From positions 27,501 through 67,080 of the forward strand of contig JBBHKE010003545.1 in NCBI GenBank assembly GCA_037447655.1: a DNA stretch of 39,580 nt. Reading direction: 5' to 3'. Both the position numbers and the translations under genes were made by a program. Under the pieces are notes generated by a model that saw only the letters and a program-made list of their open reading frames with translations, searched no databases and was not told where the DNA came from. Source of the DNA: Zygnema cylindricum. Its lineage: Eukaryota; Streptophyta; Zygnematophyceae; Zygnematales; Zygnemataceae. Of this stretch, positions 11,801 through 22,118 are shown one piece after another. The stretch's first letter is position 1; each line of letters starts with the position of its first letter.

Positions 11801-14742
11801 TCCTGGTTTCTACGAGGAGGAGAGAGATCATGGTTTCTACGAGGAGGAGAGAGATCATGGTTTCTACGAGGAGGAGAGAGATCCCGGTTTCTCTGAGGAG
11901 GAGATAGATCCTGGTTTCTACGAGGAGGAGAGAGATCAGGAGAATCGCGAGAAACTCCCCGTTGAGGTAATGTTTCAGGGGAGTCGTGTCGCTGTCTTCT
12001 TGGAGGAGAAAAGTCCGCCGACTTATTACCATGAGTTTGACTTTTTCTGGGAGGCGAAAGATCAGGACTGTCGTGACGAAGTTTCTGAGGGGGAGAAAGA
12101 TCAGGACTGTCATTTCGAACTCTCCTAGGTGGAGATAAACCAGGATTAAAACGATGAGGTTTTCTAGGAGGAGAACGATCAGGGGAATCATGTGGCAATG
12201 GAGATAAATTGCCAGGTTTATGGACATCTTGTAAATTTTTAGAAGGTTCCGAGCTACCATTAACAACTCCATGAGAACCAGGATAGGAATTTGTTTCATG
12301 TAAGTCACGAGCTTCGGGAGAGTCGTGACGTTGTCGACGAGGTGGAGTCCTATTCGAGGGACTATCTCCACCTCGACGAGGAGGAGATAAGTCAGTATTG
12401 CCCACTTTGTCTGCAAAAAAAAAAAAAAAAGCAAACGGAAAAACATAAGGAGCAATTTTGAAAGCAAAAGTTATCTTCTGAAAGAAAAGTTGAACACTGG
12501 TTGCTTACCAGAACACTCATTTTAGAAGGAAAAAAAACTCACTCACTTTAGAAGGAAATAAAAAACACGCACATTTCAGAAGGAAAAAAAAAAACTCACC
12601 TTAAACGGAAAAAAACACCACACTCATTTTAAGGAAAAAGGTAATATTTACATGACAAACCCTCAATTACAGTAACCCAGCCGCTTCCATCTTGCCCTCA
12701 AGTAAGAATAATAAAAAAAACAAACATTCATTTCAGATAGAAGAAAAACACTCATTTTAGAAGGAAAATAAAAAAACCACTCAGTTTAGAAGGAAAAACC
12801 AAATGTTTTTATGACAAACCTTCTCTTCCGGAACCCTAGCCACTCCCATCTTGCCCTAAAGTAACAATGGTAAAAAAAAACAAACTCGTTTTAGAAGGGA
12901 AATAAAACAGAAGGAAAAAGGAAAGATTTTCACGACAAACCACCTTTTACAGAAACTCAGCTGCTCCCAACTTGATCTAAAGTAACCATGGTAACACAGA
13001 AACACACTCATTTTAGAAGGAAAATCATGACAAACCTTCTTTTACCCAACCACACCCAGCCACTCCCACCTTGCCCTAAAGTAACGATAGATGCTTAATA
13101 GCACACTCGTTAGAGGAAAAAAACAAAAACACACTCATTTTAAAAGGAAATTGAGAATGTTTTCAAGACAAACCTTCTCTTACAGAAACCCAGCCGCTCC
13201 CATCTTGCCCTAAAGTAAGGTATGGTCGATGAGCTTTCGCTTGCTCCATTTTTTGCATTCGCTTTACCTCAACATCTTCCTCCACTTGAGGATTATCATC
13301 GACTGCTGTCAAAAAAAAAAACATAAGCTCTCACTTTCAAGATCTTACTATCAGGAAAAACTTATACAAAAGAAAAAAAAATTGCATTCGTTTGACATCC
13401 ACTAGAGAAATTTCATCAACTTCTGTCAGAATATACAACATAATCCCTCACTTTATTATAATGGTTTCTATTGTTATACAGATAAAAAAAAAGGATCCCT
13501 AAAAAATCTTCACGCAAAAGTGACGTGGTTCACCAAAGGGAGATTCTGATAAGCTACCCTTCAATCAAAACGGCCAGAATTTTTTTTTTTAAAGTTTTTT
13601 TTTTTTATCTTGGATTAGTTCAGTCATTAAAAACTGACAGGACTTCTGTTTATGATTGAATAATGGATCTGTCAAAATCCTAGAGTACGAAAATCCATCA
13701 GCAGAAAACTAGTAGATCAGATTTCTGCCCTAAAAGTTGAAGTGAAGAGGAAAAAAGCAAGTCTTCCCAATGCTATTTTTTTGTAACAATAATTGGGCTA
13801 ACAAATGTGGCTTTTTTTATGCATGGACAAGCTGTAGGCTCAACGAGGCAAAACTTGGACAAGAAAAAAATTGTAATGAACAAATTCTTTTATTCCTTTA
13901 TTTTTTCTTTCTTTTTTCTTTTCTTATTGTTTGGCCCTCCAAAACCGGAAATGAGAGGCAAAGCAGAAAAATATGCGAATGCAAAGAAATTTGTTGAATG
14001 ATAAAAAAACGTTGAAGTAACCATAAAAAAATGAAACATGGTTTGGCGTAAGAGTCATGAAATTATGATGTTAACTTGTGTTGGAAACAATTTACTAAAG
14101 ATATAGTACAATATTATGATGTTACCTTGTTTTAAAAATAATTACTGAAAATAGAGTACAATACTATGTTGTTAACTTGTGTTGAATATAATTTACTAAA
14201 GATAAGAGTACAATATTAGGTTGTTACCTTGTTTCAAAAATAGCCTACTAAAAACAGAGTACAATATTATGCTGTCACCTTGTTTTTAAACTAGCATTAC
14301 TAAAGATATCATACAATATTAGGTTGTTACCTTGTTTCAAAAATAACTTACTAAATATACAGTAAAATATTATGTTGTTGTTTTTAAACTGGCATTACTA
14401 AAGATAGCATACAATATTATGTTGTTACCCTGTTTCGAAAATAATTTACTAAAGATGAGAGAACAGAATTGTTGCATTCAAGGACAGATGATATAACAAA
14501 ACACAATCATATCTAGAAACGTTGGAAAAGCAAAAGTTGAAAAAAAACAAACCTTCATCATCACTTTCTTCTTTAATATCTTTTTGCCATTTGACATCAT
14601 CGTCAACTATTTGCAATCCACTAACAACATTTTTTGCTCCTGTTTGGCCATCTTTCCTCTTCTTCTTTTTTTTCTTTTTATCCAAACCTTTTGAAACATC
14701 ATCACTTGTATATCGCTTCAAATATTCTGCAAGAGATGCCAT
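8837..14742 (-). CDS. BUD13: BUD13 homolog (CWC26), pre-mRNA retention and splicing complex subunit
   Basis: Eight exons: 14742-14553, 13305-13174, 12410-11390, 10949-10885, 10708-10653, 10081-9975, 9672-9603, 9017-8837. Every junction is GT/AG with matching phase. The ~607 residues start MASLAEYLKRY, then a lysine run and QIVDDDVKW (exon 1); EVKRMQKMEQAKAHRPY and DGSGWVS (exon 2); a long SPPRR-repeat region (exon 3); RFQQLDASVTGRGAETVYRDK (exons 3-4 junction on); WGKGLAQ (exon 6); IRWGDPMAHLVK (exon 7); PPHSWLKRR and RPGRHWDGVDRS (exon 8). This is the full order of the BUD13 family, whose C-terminal domain binds the U2 snRNP-associated RES complex in the nucleus. Exon 8 ends at phase 1 after DRST. 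The usual last exon (FEK... and an acidic tail) was not found downstream; read-through adds only about four residues. The start is the only ATG fitting the family N-terminus. Confidence 0.95.
11750..11945 (-). repeat. BUD13: coding tandem repeat, RNxDLSPPRR units, in BUD13 exon 3
   Basis: About seven near-identical 30-base units on the minus strand encode (R)NxDLSPPRR with x = Q, H or R. More diverged HDSPDLSPPRR units extend over the rest of the exon (to about 12390). Ser-Pro-Pro-Arg-rich spacers are normal in BUD13. The tight homogeneity here points to recent unit expansion. Confidence 0.9.
12500..13222 (-). repeat. BUD13: tandem array of BUD13 exon 2 end plus donor, inside intron 2
   Basis: Five copies of a ~100-160 base unit. 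Each contains the end of exon 2 and its donor: cores near 12655-12706, 12814-12866, 12941-12984, 13026-13083 and the true one at 13170-13222. Between them recurs CACTCATTTTAGAAGGAAAA, at least ten times. On the coding strand each core has TTACTTTAG-GGCAAG...GGCTGGG and the donor-like GGTTTGT. Copies near 12.8 and 12.95 kb have in-frame stops and the one near 13.05 kb shifts frame. The copy at 12661-12696 is open. Confidence 0.85.
14040..14460. repeat. ~50-60-bp degenerate tandem repeat in BUD13 intron 1
   Basis: About seven or eight units of the form GTTGTTACCTTGTTTCAAAAATA...TTACTAAAGATA..AGTACAATATTA. Alternating units share finer variants (ACTTGTGTTGGAA versus CCTTGTTTTAAAA), which suggests growth through a two-unit intermediate. 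On the coding strand each unit carries a donor-like AAGGTAAC. Confidence 0.85.
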
Positions 14743-14947
14743 AATGCCGAATAATTTTACTGCGGAAATGTCAACAACAGAAACGAAAGGAAGTTGTGAA
14801 AGAAGAAACCCTTCAAATCATACTGAAGGAACCTCAAGGATAAAGGAAACGTATACGTGTGTGAACAACAGTTAAATACTTATATTTCAGAACGTTTCGC
14901 ACTAAATCAGTACGGATCCGTTGTTTGGAAAGTTTTAGGGTCCATTC

Positions 14948-15253
14948 CATAGTTCAAAAGTAGATGAAAGTAGGCCCATACAATATGCCTATTGTATGAA
15001 AAACATACAATATGACCTTAAGACCCATATTGTATTCGGACCTATTCGGACCAATTAAAACATTCTGACCAAATATTGGACCAATTAAAACATTCGGACC
15101 AAAAATATTTATTTTCACCGTCAGATTTTGACGATCGGACGGTCGCTGATCACAGTAGTGATCTAAGAAGATCACATGAAAAGCCCATGACACAACTTAC
15201 GATAAAGGCGCCGACCAAAGGCCTACCATAAAAACGCCTACTTTTGAACTATG
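14948..15253. mobile_element. hAT-type MITE with perfect 8-bp target site duplication
   Basis: A 306-bp element with terminal inverted repeats CATAGTTCAAAAGTAG (14949-14964) and its complement CTACTTTTGAACTATG (15238-15253), the left arm starting at 14948 or 14949. It is flanked on both sides by GTCCATTC (14940-14947 and 15254-15261). An exact 8-bp duplication is the signature of hAT transposases. Internal sequence is noncoding and repeats GGACCAATTAAAACATTC twice. It sits about 200 bp upstream of the BUD13 start codon, in the probable promoter or 5' UTR. It must have been moved by a transposase encoded elsewhere. Confidence 0.85.
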
Positions 15254-15261
15254 GTCCATTC

Positions 15262-15577
15262 TAAAAATTCCTGCACTCATCGGAAATTGACAAAACGTGC
15301 GAATATTTCGTGCGGAGCCTGCAATTGAAATGTAGAATTTCAAATTTCTCACACCGTAAATCTTGAAGCTACCGTACCGTACGGTAACATTAGGGTGAGA
15401 GTGCAAATATTTCGTATGGAGTCAAAAAGAGGGTAACGTTGCGAATTCCCCTATACGGTACAGTGGTACAGTACACAAGACACATGTACAGGACAATAAT
15501 GAAGTCGATATACCGGATTACATAAAGCCGATATAGCCGATATATTTAACATAATCGATATTGGTACAGATATACGG
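15262..15577. other. no gene seen; short GTAC-rich palindromic words
   Basis: Spacer with ACCGTACCGTACGGTAAC and ACGGTACAGTGGTACAGTAC. Nothing coding is recognisable. Confidence 0.4.
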
Positions 15578-16072
15578 CAGAGGTCACAAAAGTCAAAATT
15601 TCAAATACCCGAATCCGACAATATTTTTTTTTCAAAATCTGAACATCCAAAATTCGGGCGAGTTATTGCACGTTCCTATTTTGTTACCCGGTAACCCGAT
15701 ACGCGCGATAACGAAAAAAAAAATGTTAACCGCACGATACCCGTACCCGTACATCTCGTGACTGCCCGACCCGTATAATTGCAAAAATAATTGGCACAAA
15801 GTACAACAATGCTGGATAGTATGGACAGTACAGTACATTACAGTACAGTACTGTACTATACTGTACTGTACAGTACAGTAGTATTACGTATCTACGAAAC
15901 GTTCATTTTTTTTAGTTTTTTGCTTACCCGGCCGTACTCATTTTTTTTTTTTTTCATCACCCGGCTGAATCCGGCCGGCCTCCAAAATTTGGCACCCGAA
16001 TCCGTCCCGGAACCAACGTGGCCGGCCTAGTACGGATTGGGTACAGATTCGGGTACACTATTGTGACCTCTG
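15578..16072. mobile_element. inverted-repeat element, noncoding
   Basis: The ends CAGAGGTCACAAAAG (15578-15592) and CTATTGTGACCTCTG (16058-16072) are inverted copies with one mismatch. Inner sequence TACCCGAATC near both ends also pairs. No clear target duplication is seen, so class is uncertain. It contains a nested palindrome at about 15824-15882 built from ACAGT/ACTGT units around GTAC. Confidence 0.55.
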
Positions 16073-17189
16073 ACGGTGATACAAATTACTGGTAATGCGA
16101 AAATCAGCCCAAATTGTAATATCCGCCAATATGGTGCTACACAATGCAACGATGTACAATAATTTATCAAATACGCAATGGTTAAACCATCTAAGTGCGA
16201 AACTTGATTGAAATGGAAAATTGTTCACCACCATTAAAGGCTACAAATGGAAAACCCAAATGTACGTACAAAACCTACAAAAGCTAAGCAACACTAAAAG
16301 GCAACAAAGGGCGATTTTATGTACTATACCTTCACCACAACATGAAAATCCCAAAATGACTATATATGGATTTACACCATGAAAACCCTCAGTGAGAGGA
16401 TGGGAGGGTAAGAGAGGGAGGGAGAGCAAGCGAGTGAAATAGAGATCTAAAGAAGACGTGTATATATTTTTTCCTTTCTTTATAATTGCCAACAGGAGGG
16501 AGGGAGGGAGGGAGGGCAAGGGAGAGAGAGAGGGAGGGAGGGAGCGAGGGAGAGAGGGAGGGAGGGGGGAGGGCCGGAGAACCGGTTCTCTCCTTCTTTA
16601 AAACTAGAGGAGAGGCTTTCTCACTCTCCTTCATAAAACAGAGGGAGAGTTCACGATGTATATAAGCCACAAAGTCTTCCAAGTTATTATTTTTGACAGG
16701 AAATCCTATGATGCATAAGCCTCTACACCTTTTGCAACTGTCATTTTCAATAGGGATCCTAAGTTTACCATGTAATGATGGCAATCATTACTCGGTCAAT
16801 TGGGAACCGCCTACATTTTAGTTTTGCCTAAAACAAACAAACGAACGGAACGAAAGAGAGAGGAGACACTCCAAATACTTGTGGAGATTCCCTGTTACTA
16901 CGTAGGTGATGATAAGGATTACATAATAGGATAAGTTTGAATGAATGATGTGTATCACTATAACCCACACTGTTAACGTCCACTGGGCTTTCTCCTTTCG
17001 AGTTGGACATCGGACTATGTAGCTTGTCTTAAAGTTTATTGGGAAACTGTAAAAGTTTGCACATGGATTCTTACCAAGAATGGCAAGTTTTGGCAACGTT
17101 TGTGAATAATGTTAACAATGTCTACATCCACAATAGTCATTAACCAAATAACATGTGGAGTTGTCCATACAAAGGTTAAAAAACCGCAA
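16073..17189. other. no gene seen; GGGA/GAGA tract
   Basis: Intergenic sequence with a strongly purine-rich tract at about 16395-16580 (GGGAGGGAGGGAGAG type). Open frames crossing it are low-complexity products of the repeat. No domain, RNA gene or splice-consistent exon was recognised. Confidence 0.5.
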
Positions 17190-17404
17190 CACCGCTCATT
17201 GTTATTAGTGTCAAAGTTTTTTTTTTGCCAATTATAATATTTTTTCTTCGTCCACACTTGTCGGATTGTCAATCCGATGGTTGCTATTGGAAGGCAAGAT
17301 ACCTTCCTATTGGCGGTCTCTGATTGAGAATCCGACAAGTGTGCATGGAGAAAAGATGTTTTAAGTGGCAAAATTAACTTTTACACTAGTAACGATTAGC
17401 GTTG
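17190..17404. mobile_element. near-palindromic MITE, copy 2
   Basis: Begins CACCGCTCATTGTTATTAG and ends ACTAGTAACGATTAGCGTTG before TA. Arms CACACTTGTCGGATTGTCAATC and GAATCCGACAAGTGTG pair. Orientation is opposite to the 27.7-kb copy. Same family as at 1396. Confidence 0.75.
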
Positions 17405-17960
17405 TACTGATGCCCGTAGAATGCATTTAGTTTTACTATGGAAATTTGGTTTGTTGTCCCCTCACAACTTGGAGTGTTACGGGATTGACACATCAAATAT
17501 GGCTTTTCTTTCAAACTCTTTCCACATTATATCAACCCTTTGAAGGGTTATGCAACAAATCAAAAGACGCTGTATTGGATAAAATCACCACTCAGAGTTA
17601 ATATTAATCTAGTATATTAGTTTCTGTTTTTAAAACCGTATCGACTTCTGAGCACGGTTCAACTCGGATATTTGCTAATTGGTTATAAAATCGCCCTTGA
17701 ACATTCAATTAAACTTCCATCAAACGATTTATGTTTTTGGGAGATATCGTTTTAAGCACAACACTTTTCTAGTGTATATCACAGTTTGTGTCAGGTTTTA
17801 GCTTGTTTTTTGGTAAGATTTTTTTTTGTCTTGTATAAATTTTGAAAGCCCTAACCGACGAGGGCTTTAATGAACCTAAACTTGCTTAAAATAAAAAATC
17901 CTCAAAAGCCCTAAAACAATACAAAAACATATGTTTCTAATCAAACGGTTTTATCGAATT
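17405..17960. other. no gene seen
   Basis: AT-rich spacer with no recognisable coding, RNA or repeat structure. Confidence 0.4.
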
Positions 17961-18146
17961 ACCTCCGGATCCTGTCTTTTTCTCCATCACTTCGCGACAC
18001 CACCTGCTCCCCGTAATCATGTACCTCCTGATCCTATCTTTTCCTCCATCACTTCGCGACAATACTTGCTCCCCGTACACATGTACCTCCGGATCTTGTC
18101 TTTTCCTCCATCACTTTGCGACAACACCTGCTCCCGGTAAACATGT
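17961..18146. repeat. 62-bp tandem repeat, three copies
   Basis: Units start ACCTCCGGATC or a variant at 17961, 18023 and 18085. Each contains TCTTTTCCTCCATCACTT, GCGACA and CCTGCTCCCCGTA. They are very similar, so the array is young. No coding meaning is apparent. Confidence 0.9.
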
Positions 18147-18189
18147 GTTGAAATTATTAATATTTTCTAGGTCTAAATTTAGTACAAAT

Positions 18190-18420
18190 AGAAAAAGAAA
18201 AAGGCGGACAGCCTGCCTCCACCTCCTATCTCTACCCACCATACTTGTCGTAGTCACTGAGGGATAGAGAGGGTAGTTGAGCCATGGCTGTCCTAGCTTA
18301 AGCAGGCAAGGCTAAAGAGTGACCTATGTCACTCTCAACAAAAGGTTGAGTCCGGCAAGACTCGAACCTCTGACCGGCAGAGCGCGGCGTAGCCGTTAGC
18401 TCTAACCAGTCTGTCGTAGA
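18190..18420 (-). mobile_element. tRNA-derived SINE, copy A
   Basis: On the minus strand the head has a box A-like TGGTTAGAGCTAACGGCT (18408-18391) and a box B GGTTCGAGTC (18368-18359), the internal RNA polymerase III promoter pair of a tRNA. There is no tRNA fold after them. The body continues GCCATGGCTCAACTACCC...AGTGACTACGACAAGTATGG and ends in a pyrimidine-rich tail. The body is shared with copies near 23.8 and 26.1 kb, which makes this a SINE family rather than a tRNA gene. Confidence 0.75.
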
Positions 18421-18544
18421 AGTCCGTTAGGGTACATTAGGTTTGATAATTATATAAACACTTTTAGAACCATGATTCCAATTAACGAGATGATGAACTG
18501 AAGAACATAAAACCAATGTTATATAGTGCGAACATTATCTCGCA

Positions 18545-19085
18545 CGAAAACAAATGAATTGGACATTTGTTTTGACGACGGACATTTAAGTTGGATTTAA
18601 ATCTGATGGCGTATATCACTGCCGAGATCGCGGAATGGTCACTTAGGCGTTTATAGACGTGGCATGACGTGGCGCCACGCGGAAGGATGACATTTGGTTG
18701 CAGGAATTTTGGCGAACATAAGGACAAGTTAAAAGTGGACACGCGTCCACTCAATGGTGTTGCCGTACATAGGCCGTATAGAAAGTACATCGGCCATAGT
18801 ACTTTTTTGTACCCTACAGTGATCTGATTGGTTCGTACTTCAATAGATAAGAGTTGTGAGAGGGATTTAGGACTTAGAGAATTTGATAGATAGGTACCTC
18901 TCTCCCTTTGAGAGTTTGTTTAAACTTGGCAATTTTGCCGACTCATAACTTATCGGCTGATTGGCCGTTTTAAGTAATTCTTTTTGCTACGGACTCGAGA
19001 GAGTCCAGGCTGCAATGGGGTGCAATCAAATTGTCAGTTTTCCTTCTTGGGCAGCAGTGGTTGTGGCTTGAAGTGGGTTAGTTAA
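18545..19085 (+). mobile_element. 5' noncoding region (LTR/leader) of copia element 1
   Basis: Shares diverged blocks, in the same order, with the minus strand at 25930-25440, which lies in front of copia element 2: CATTTGTTTTGA, GAGATCGCG...TAGGCGTTT, GCCACG, and GAGAGGGATTTAGGACTT (18856-18873) followed by CCTCTCTC. Noncoding sequence shared in front of two gag regions is best explained as LTR plus leader. LTR ends and a 3' LTR could not be located. Confidence 0.6.
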
Positions 19086-19800
19086 ATACTATCTAAAGGC
19101 TTCCTTTATTCTGTAGTCCAATGGAGGACACAGAAATTGCAGGTAACGGGCCCACCCTCTAGGGTGCCCACCTTTAATGGATTTGGGTTCCTTTATTGGG
19201 AAGCCATGATGATGGGAGCTTTGTGCGAAAAACGATACTGGGGTATCGTCAGTGGACAAGTGAAACGTCAAACTTCGAAACCCCACCAGGATTTGGAGGA
19301 GTAAGGTTTCCTGCAGCAACGGCTGCCTCACCGGAGGAGGCAGATGATGGGGACAGCAGTGTGTCCCAAAAGGGGAAAGGGAAAGAGACACCCCTTACTC
19401 CTATTGCCACAGTATCGGGAGTGGCTACCGTGAAGACTGCGGAGAACGATACTCAAATGTGGGAGGATGTGAACATGGCTTCCAAGAACTTCATTCTGAG
19501 GCACCTCACTCAAGCTTAGGCCACACCTCATCTTCACATTTACAATGCCGAGGAGTTGTGGGTGAGTTTGGTGGAGATTTATAGAGCTGGAACTATTCAG
19601 GAGCTATAGTTGGCTGAGCAAAAGCTAGTGAGCTACATTTACAAAGGAGGAAATATGTTAGATTACTGTAATGATCTTTCTTGTTTTTATATGGAGATTG
19701 AAAGTGCCGGGTGGACAAGTACAATGAAAATAAAATTTAACACCCTTATCATAAGTTACCAGATGAGTTCGAGAACATAGTGTACCGAGTACAGAAAATG
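19086..19800 (+). pseudogene. copia element 1, gag region, decayed
   Basis: The frame starting VPTFNGFGFLYWEAMMMG near 19168 matches PIFNGTCLIYLESMM of element 2 and the N-terminus of copia Gag proteins. A stop after DLEE near 19300 and shifts to two other frames follow. Later parts read NFILRHLTQA, ELWVSLVEIYRAGTI and YIYKGGNMLDYCNDL, matching the Gag (UBN2-type) core of element 2 at 24856-24605. Several stops and shifts show it cannot be translated intact. Confidence 0.75.
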
Positions 19801-20457
19801 CCTGATAGTTCATGGAAATGGAACACAGTAGTCATGATGATACTTGTGCAGGAAAACACAATGGAGATTAGGAGAGGAGGAAAGAGCATTCAAGCTCTAG
19901 GAGCAAGAGGGGACCGATGGGGGAAAGACTCAAAGAAACTGTACAAAGGGGAAAGAGATCATTTTGGAGGACCGAGGCCCCCAAAGGGTCTTTGTCATTT
20001 TTGCAAAAAGCCGGGACAATTCATCGCAGATTGTGTCAAGCTGTCAGAGCTAAGGCTCCAAGAGAACTGTGGAGAGGGATCTTCCGGAGGGAAGAAAAAG
20101 GCACTTGTGGTTACAAAAGTGATAGGAAAAACTGAGGATGAGTCTTCTGAGGAGGATGGGGAGCTTCTTCTTGAAGAGAGTCTAGAGGAGAAGGAGATCC
20201 CTCGGAGACAAAAGTGTGCCCTTGGAGCAATTCGGGAAGCTCCACAAGAAGGATGGATCATCGACTCAGGTGCATCCATAAATATGTGTCGTGATAAGGA
20301 ACTCTTCACTAAGCTAAGAAAGATCCCTACTGTAGAGATAGAGTATGGGGATGGGAGAGTGGCTACTACAGATCTAGTGGGATCACTAGATCTGAAAGTC
20401 TTAGTGGAGGGCAAGACTTCTATACTTACATTCTCACATGTACTCTACATTCCTTAG
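19780..20457 (+). pseudogene. copia element 1, nucleocapsid and protease segment
   Basis: A 225-residue open stretch. The zinc knuckle region reads CHFCKKPGQFIADC: spacing is right for CX2CX4HX4C, but the histidine is Q, so the finger is probably dead. Element 2 retains H at this place. An acidic linker follows, then the aspartic protease active site GWIIDSGASINMC (about 20252-20290), with the DSGA intact. The open frame ends at TAG (20455-20457) after LYIP. Confidence 0.85.
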
Positions 20458-22000
20458 CTGAGTAAAAATCTTGTCTCTTCGTCTGTGCTAGATGACAAAG
20501 AGTTTAATACCTTCACTAGAAAGGGAGTCTTTACAGCTAAGTATGGGGATAAAGTTTACTTCACGGCAGATAAGGGAAGCCAATGAATGTTTAGGCTTAA
20601 CCTGAGTATTGAAAAGAAGAACGCTTATTATGTCGGTGTTCCTAAGTTGATGATTTGGCATAAGCGGTTGGGAGATGTGCATTTTGATAGGTTGAGGGAA
20701 ATGAAAAAGCTTGGGGTAATAGAAGGCATTCAGTTTGGGAATAATGAAATGATGGATGATTGTAGTGGTTGTGCTCAAGGTAAGGCTCATAGACTTCCCT
20801 TTCCCAAAGCCGCCACATATAGAGGTTAGAAAGTGTTAGATTTGGTCCACACAGATATTTGGGGATCTGCAAAAGTACCATCGGTTGGAGGAAAGAGGTT
20901 TATGATGACAATAACCGATGACTCGTCTAGATACTCTAGAGTCTACTTTTCTAAAAACAAAGTCTGAAGCATCAACTTACTTCAAAGAATATAAAGCTTG
21001 GAGTAAGAAGTTCCATGAAACCCCCATTAAGAGAATAAGGAGTGATAATGGGGGGGAATATACCTTTACCCAGTTTGAGGAATATCTGAGAGATGAGGAA
21101 GTGCAGCACCAGAAAACTGTACTATATAATCCGGAACAAAATGGGGTAGCTGAGAGGTTGAATCGAACACTAGGAGATAGTGCATGCAGTATGTTGGCCG
21201 ACAAGAAAATAGGAAAGAGATTTTGGGCAAAGGCAATGAACTGTGCCAACTTCAATAAGAATAGAGTCCTTACCTCAGCTGTAAAGGGAGTGACACCTTA
21301 TGAGAGATGGGTTGGAAGGAAACCAGATATTTCACACCTTAAAGTGTTCGGTAGCCAAAATTACAATCTTAACACGGATAAGAAAAACTGGAAACTAGAT
21401 TTTAAGGGAAAACCTGGATACTTTGTGGGATATGATGAGGATGTTAAGGGGTATAGAGTCTATGACTTAGCAAAGAAGGATATCATCCTGGTCAAACACC
21501 TAGTTGTCATGGATGAAGGAAAGTCATTTGATCCCTCCAAATATACAAAGAAGATAAGAATCAGATTTGAGTCCGAAAGTGAGGAGAACTCGGTCGTTCT
21601 CGAAAAGGACATAACTGAAAAAGTGATTGCAGATTCAGAGGAGATCCGAGATACAAAAGACTCACCGGAAATCTCACATACCCCTATGGAATTTGAGGAG
21701 ATAGAAGGCGTGGGACCTAGACCGGCTTCTATGGACAGGGGAGCCGATGAGATAGTGAGGAGAAATCTAAGACTTCCATCTATTCCTGCTTCAGAGTTTG
21801 AGGGAGGGAGAAGGAGCAGCAAAATAATACAGGAAAAACAAGCCGCTCATAAGGTAACTAAGCTATCTCACCCAGATGAGCCTTAGTCTTACTCGGAGGC
21901 ATTGAATAGTCCGCAGTAAGAAAGATGGATTAGAGCCATAAATGATGAGATGGATTCTATCATTGAAGCAAATACTTGGGAACTACCAGATTGTCCTCCA
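20458..22000 (+). pseudogene. copia element 1, integrase and start of reverse transcriptase
   Basis: After a stop near 20583, the pre-integrase finger appears as WHKRLGDVHFDRL and CSGCAQGKAH (HHCC type). The integrase core has HTDIWG (first D, about 20850), SDNGGEYTF (second D, about 21043) and NGVAERLNRTL (E, about 21150), so the DDE triad is present, although a TAG at 20827 and a frame change near 20940-20960 interrupt it. The C-terminal part (KPDISHLKVFG, GKPGYFVGYD) is typical of copia. The linker to RT begins after 21886 with EALNSP and NDEMDSIIEANTWEL, then homology ends near 22000. The integrase-before-RT order identifies Ty1/copia. The RT catalytic core and RNase H are missing. Confidence 0.88.
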
Positions 22001-22118
22001 TGTCATGCCGCATGTCGTCGGACATTTTAGTTGTTTATATTTAGGCGTTAAGACGGGCAGCCGCTACACTAATTTGTATTTGGGTATTATTGGGTTTCGC
22101 AGGATCGTACGACGTGTA

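Noticed and set aside
11472-12467. 331-residue minus-strand open frame overlapping BUD13 exon 3
   Set aside because: It is the shifted frame of the SPPRR repeat (Leu-rich). The true frame joins exons 2 and 4 in phase and matches the family.
13174-13184. Donor GTAAGA at 13183 as the end of BUD13 exon 2
   Set aside because: It looks better than GTTTGT but leaves phase 0, which would put exon 3 in the wrong frame. The donor ten bases on gives the right frame.
18355-18410. A functional tRNA gene
   Set aside because: Box A and box B are present, but stems do not form and the body is shared with two other SINE copies.
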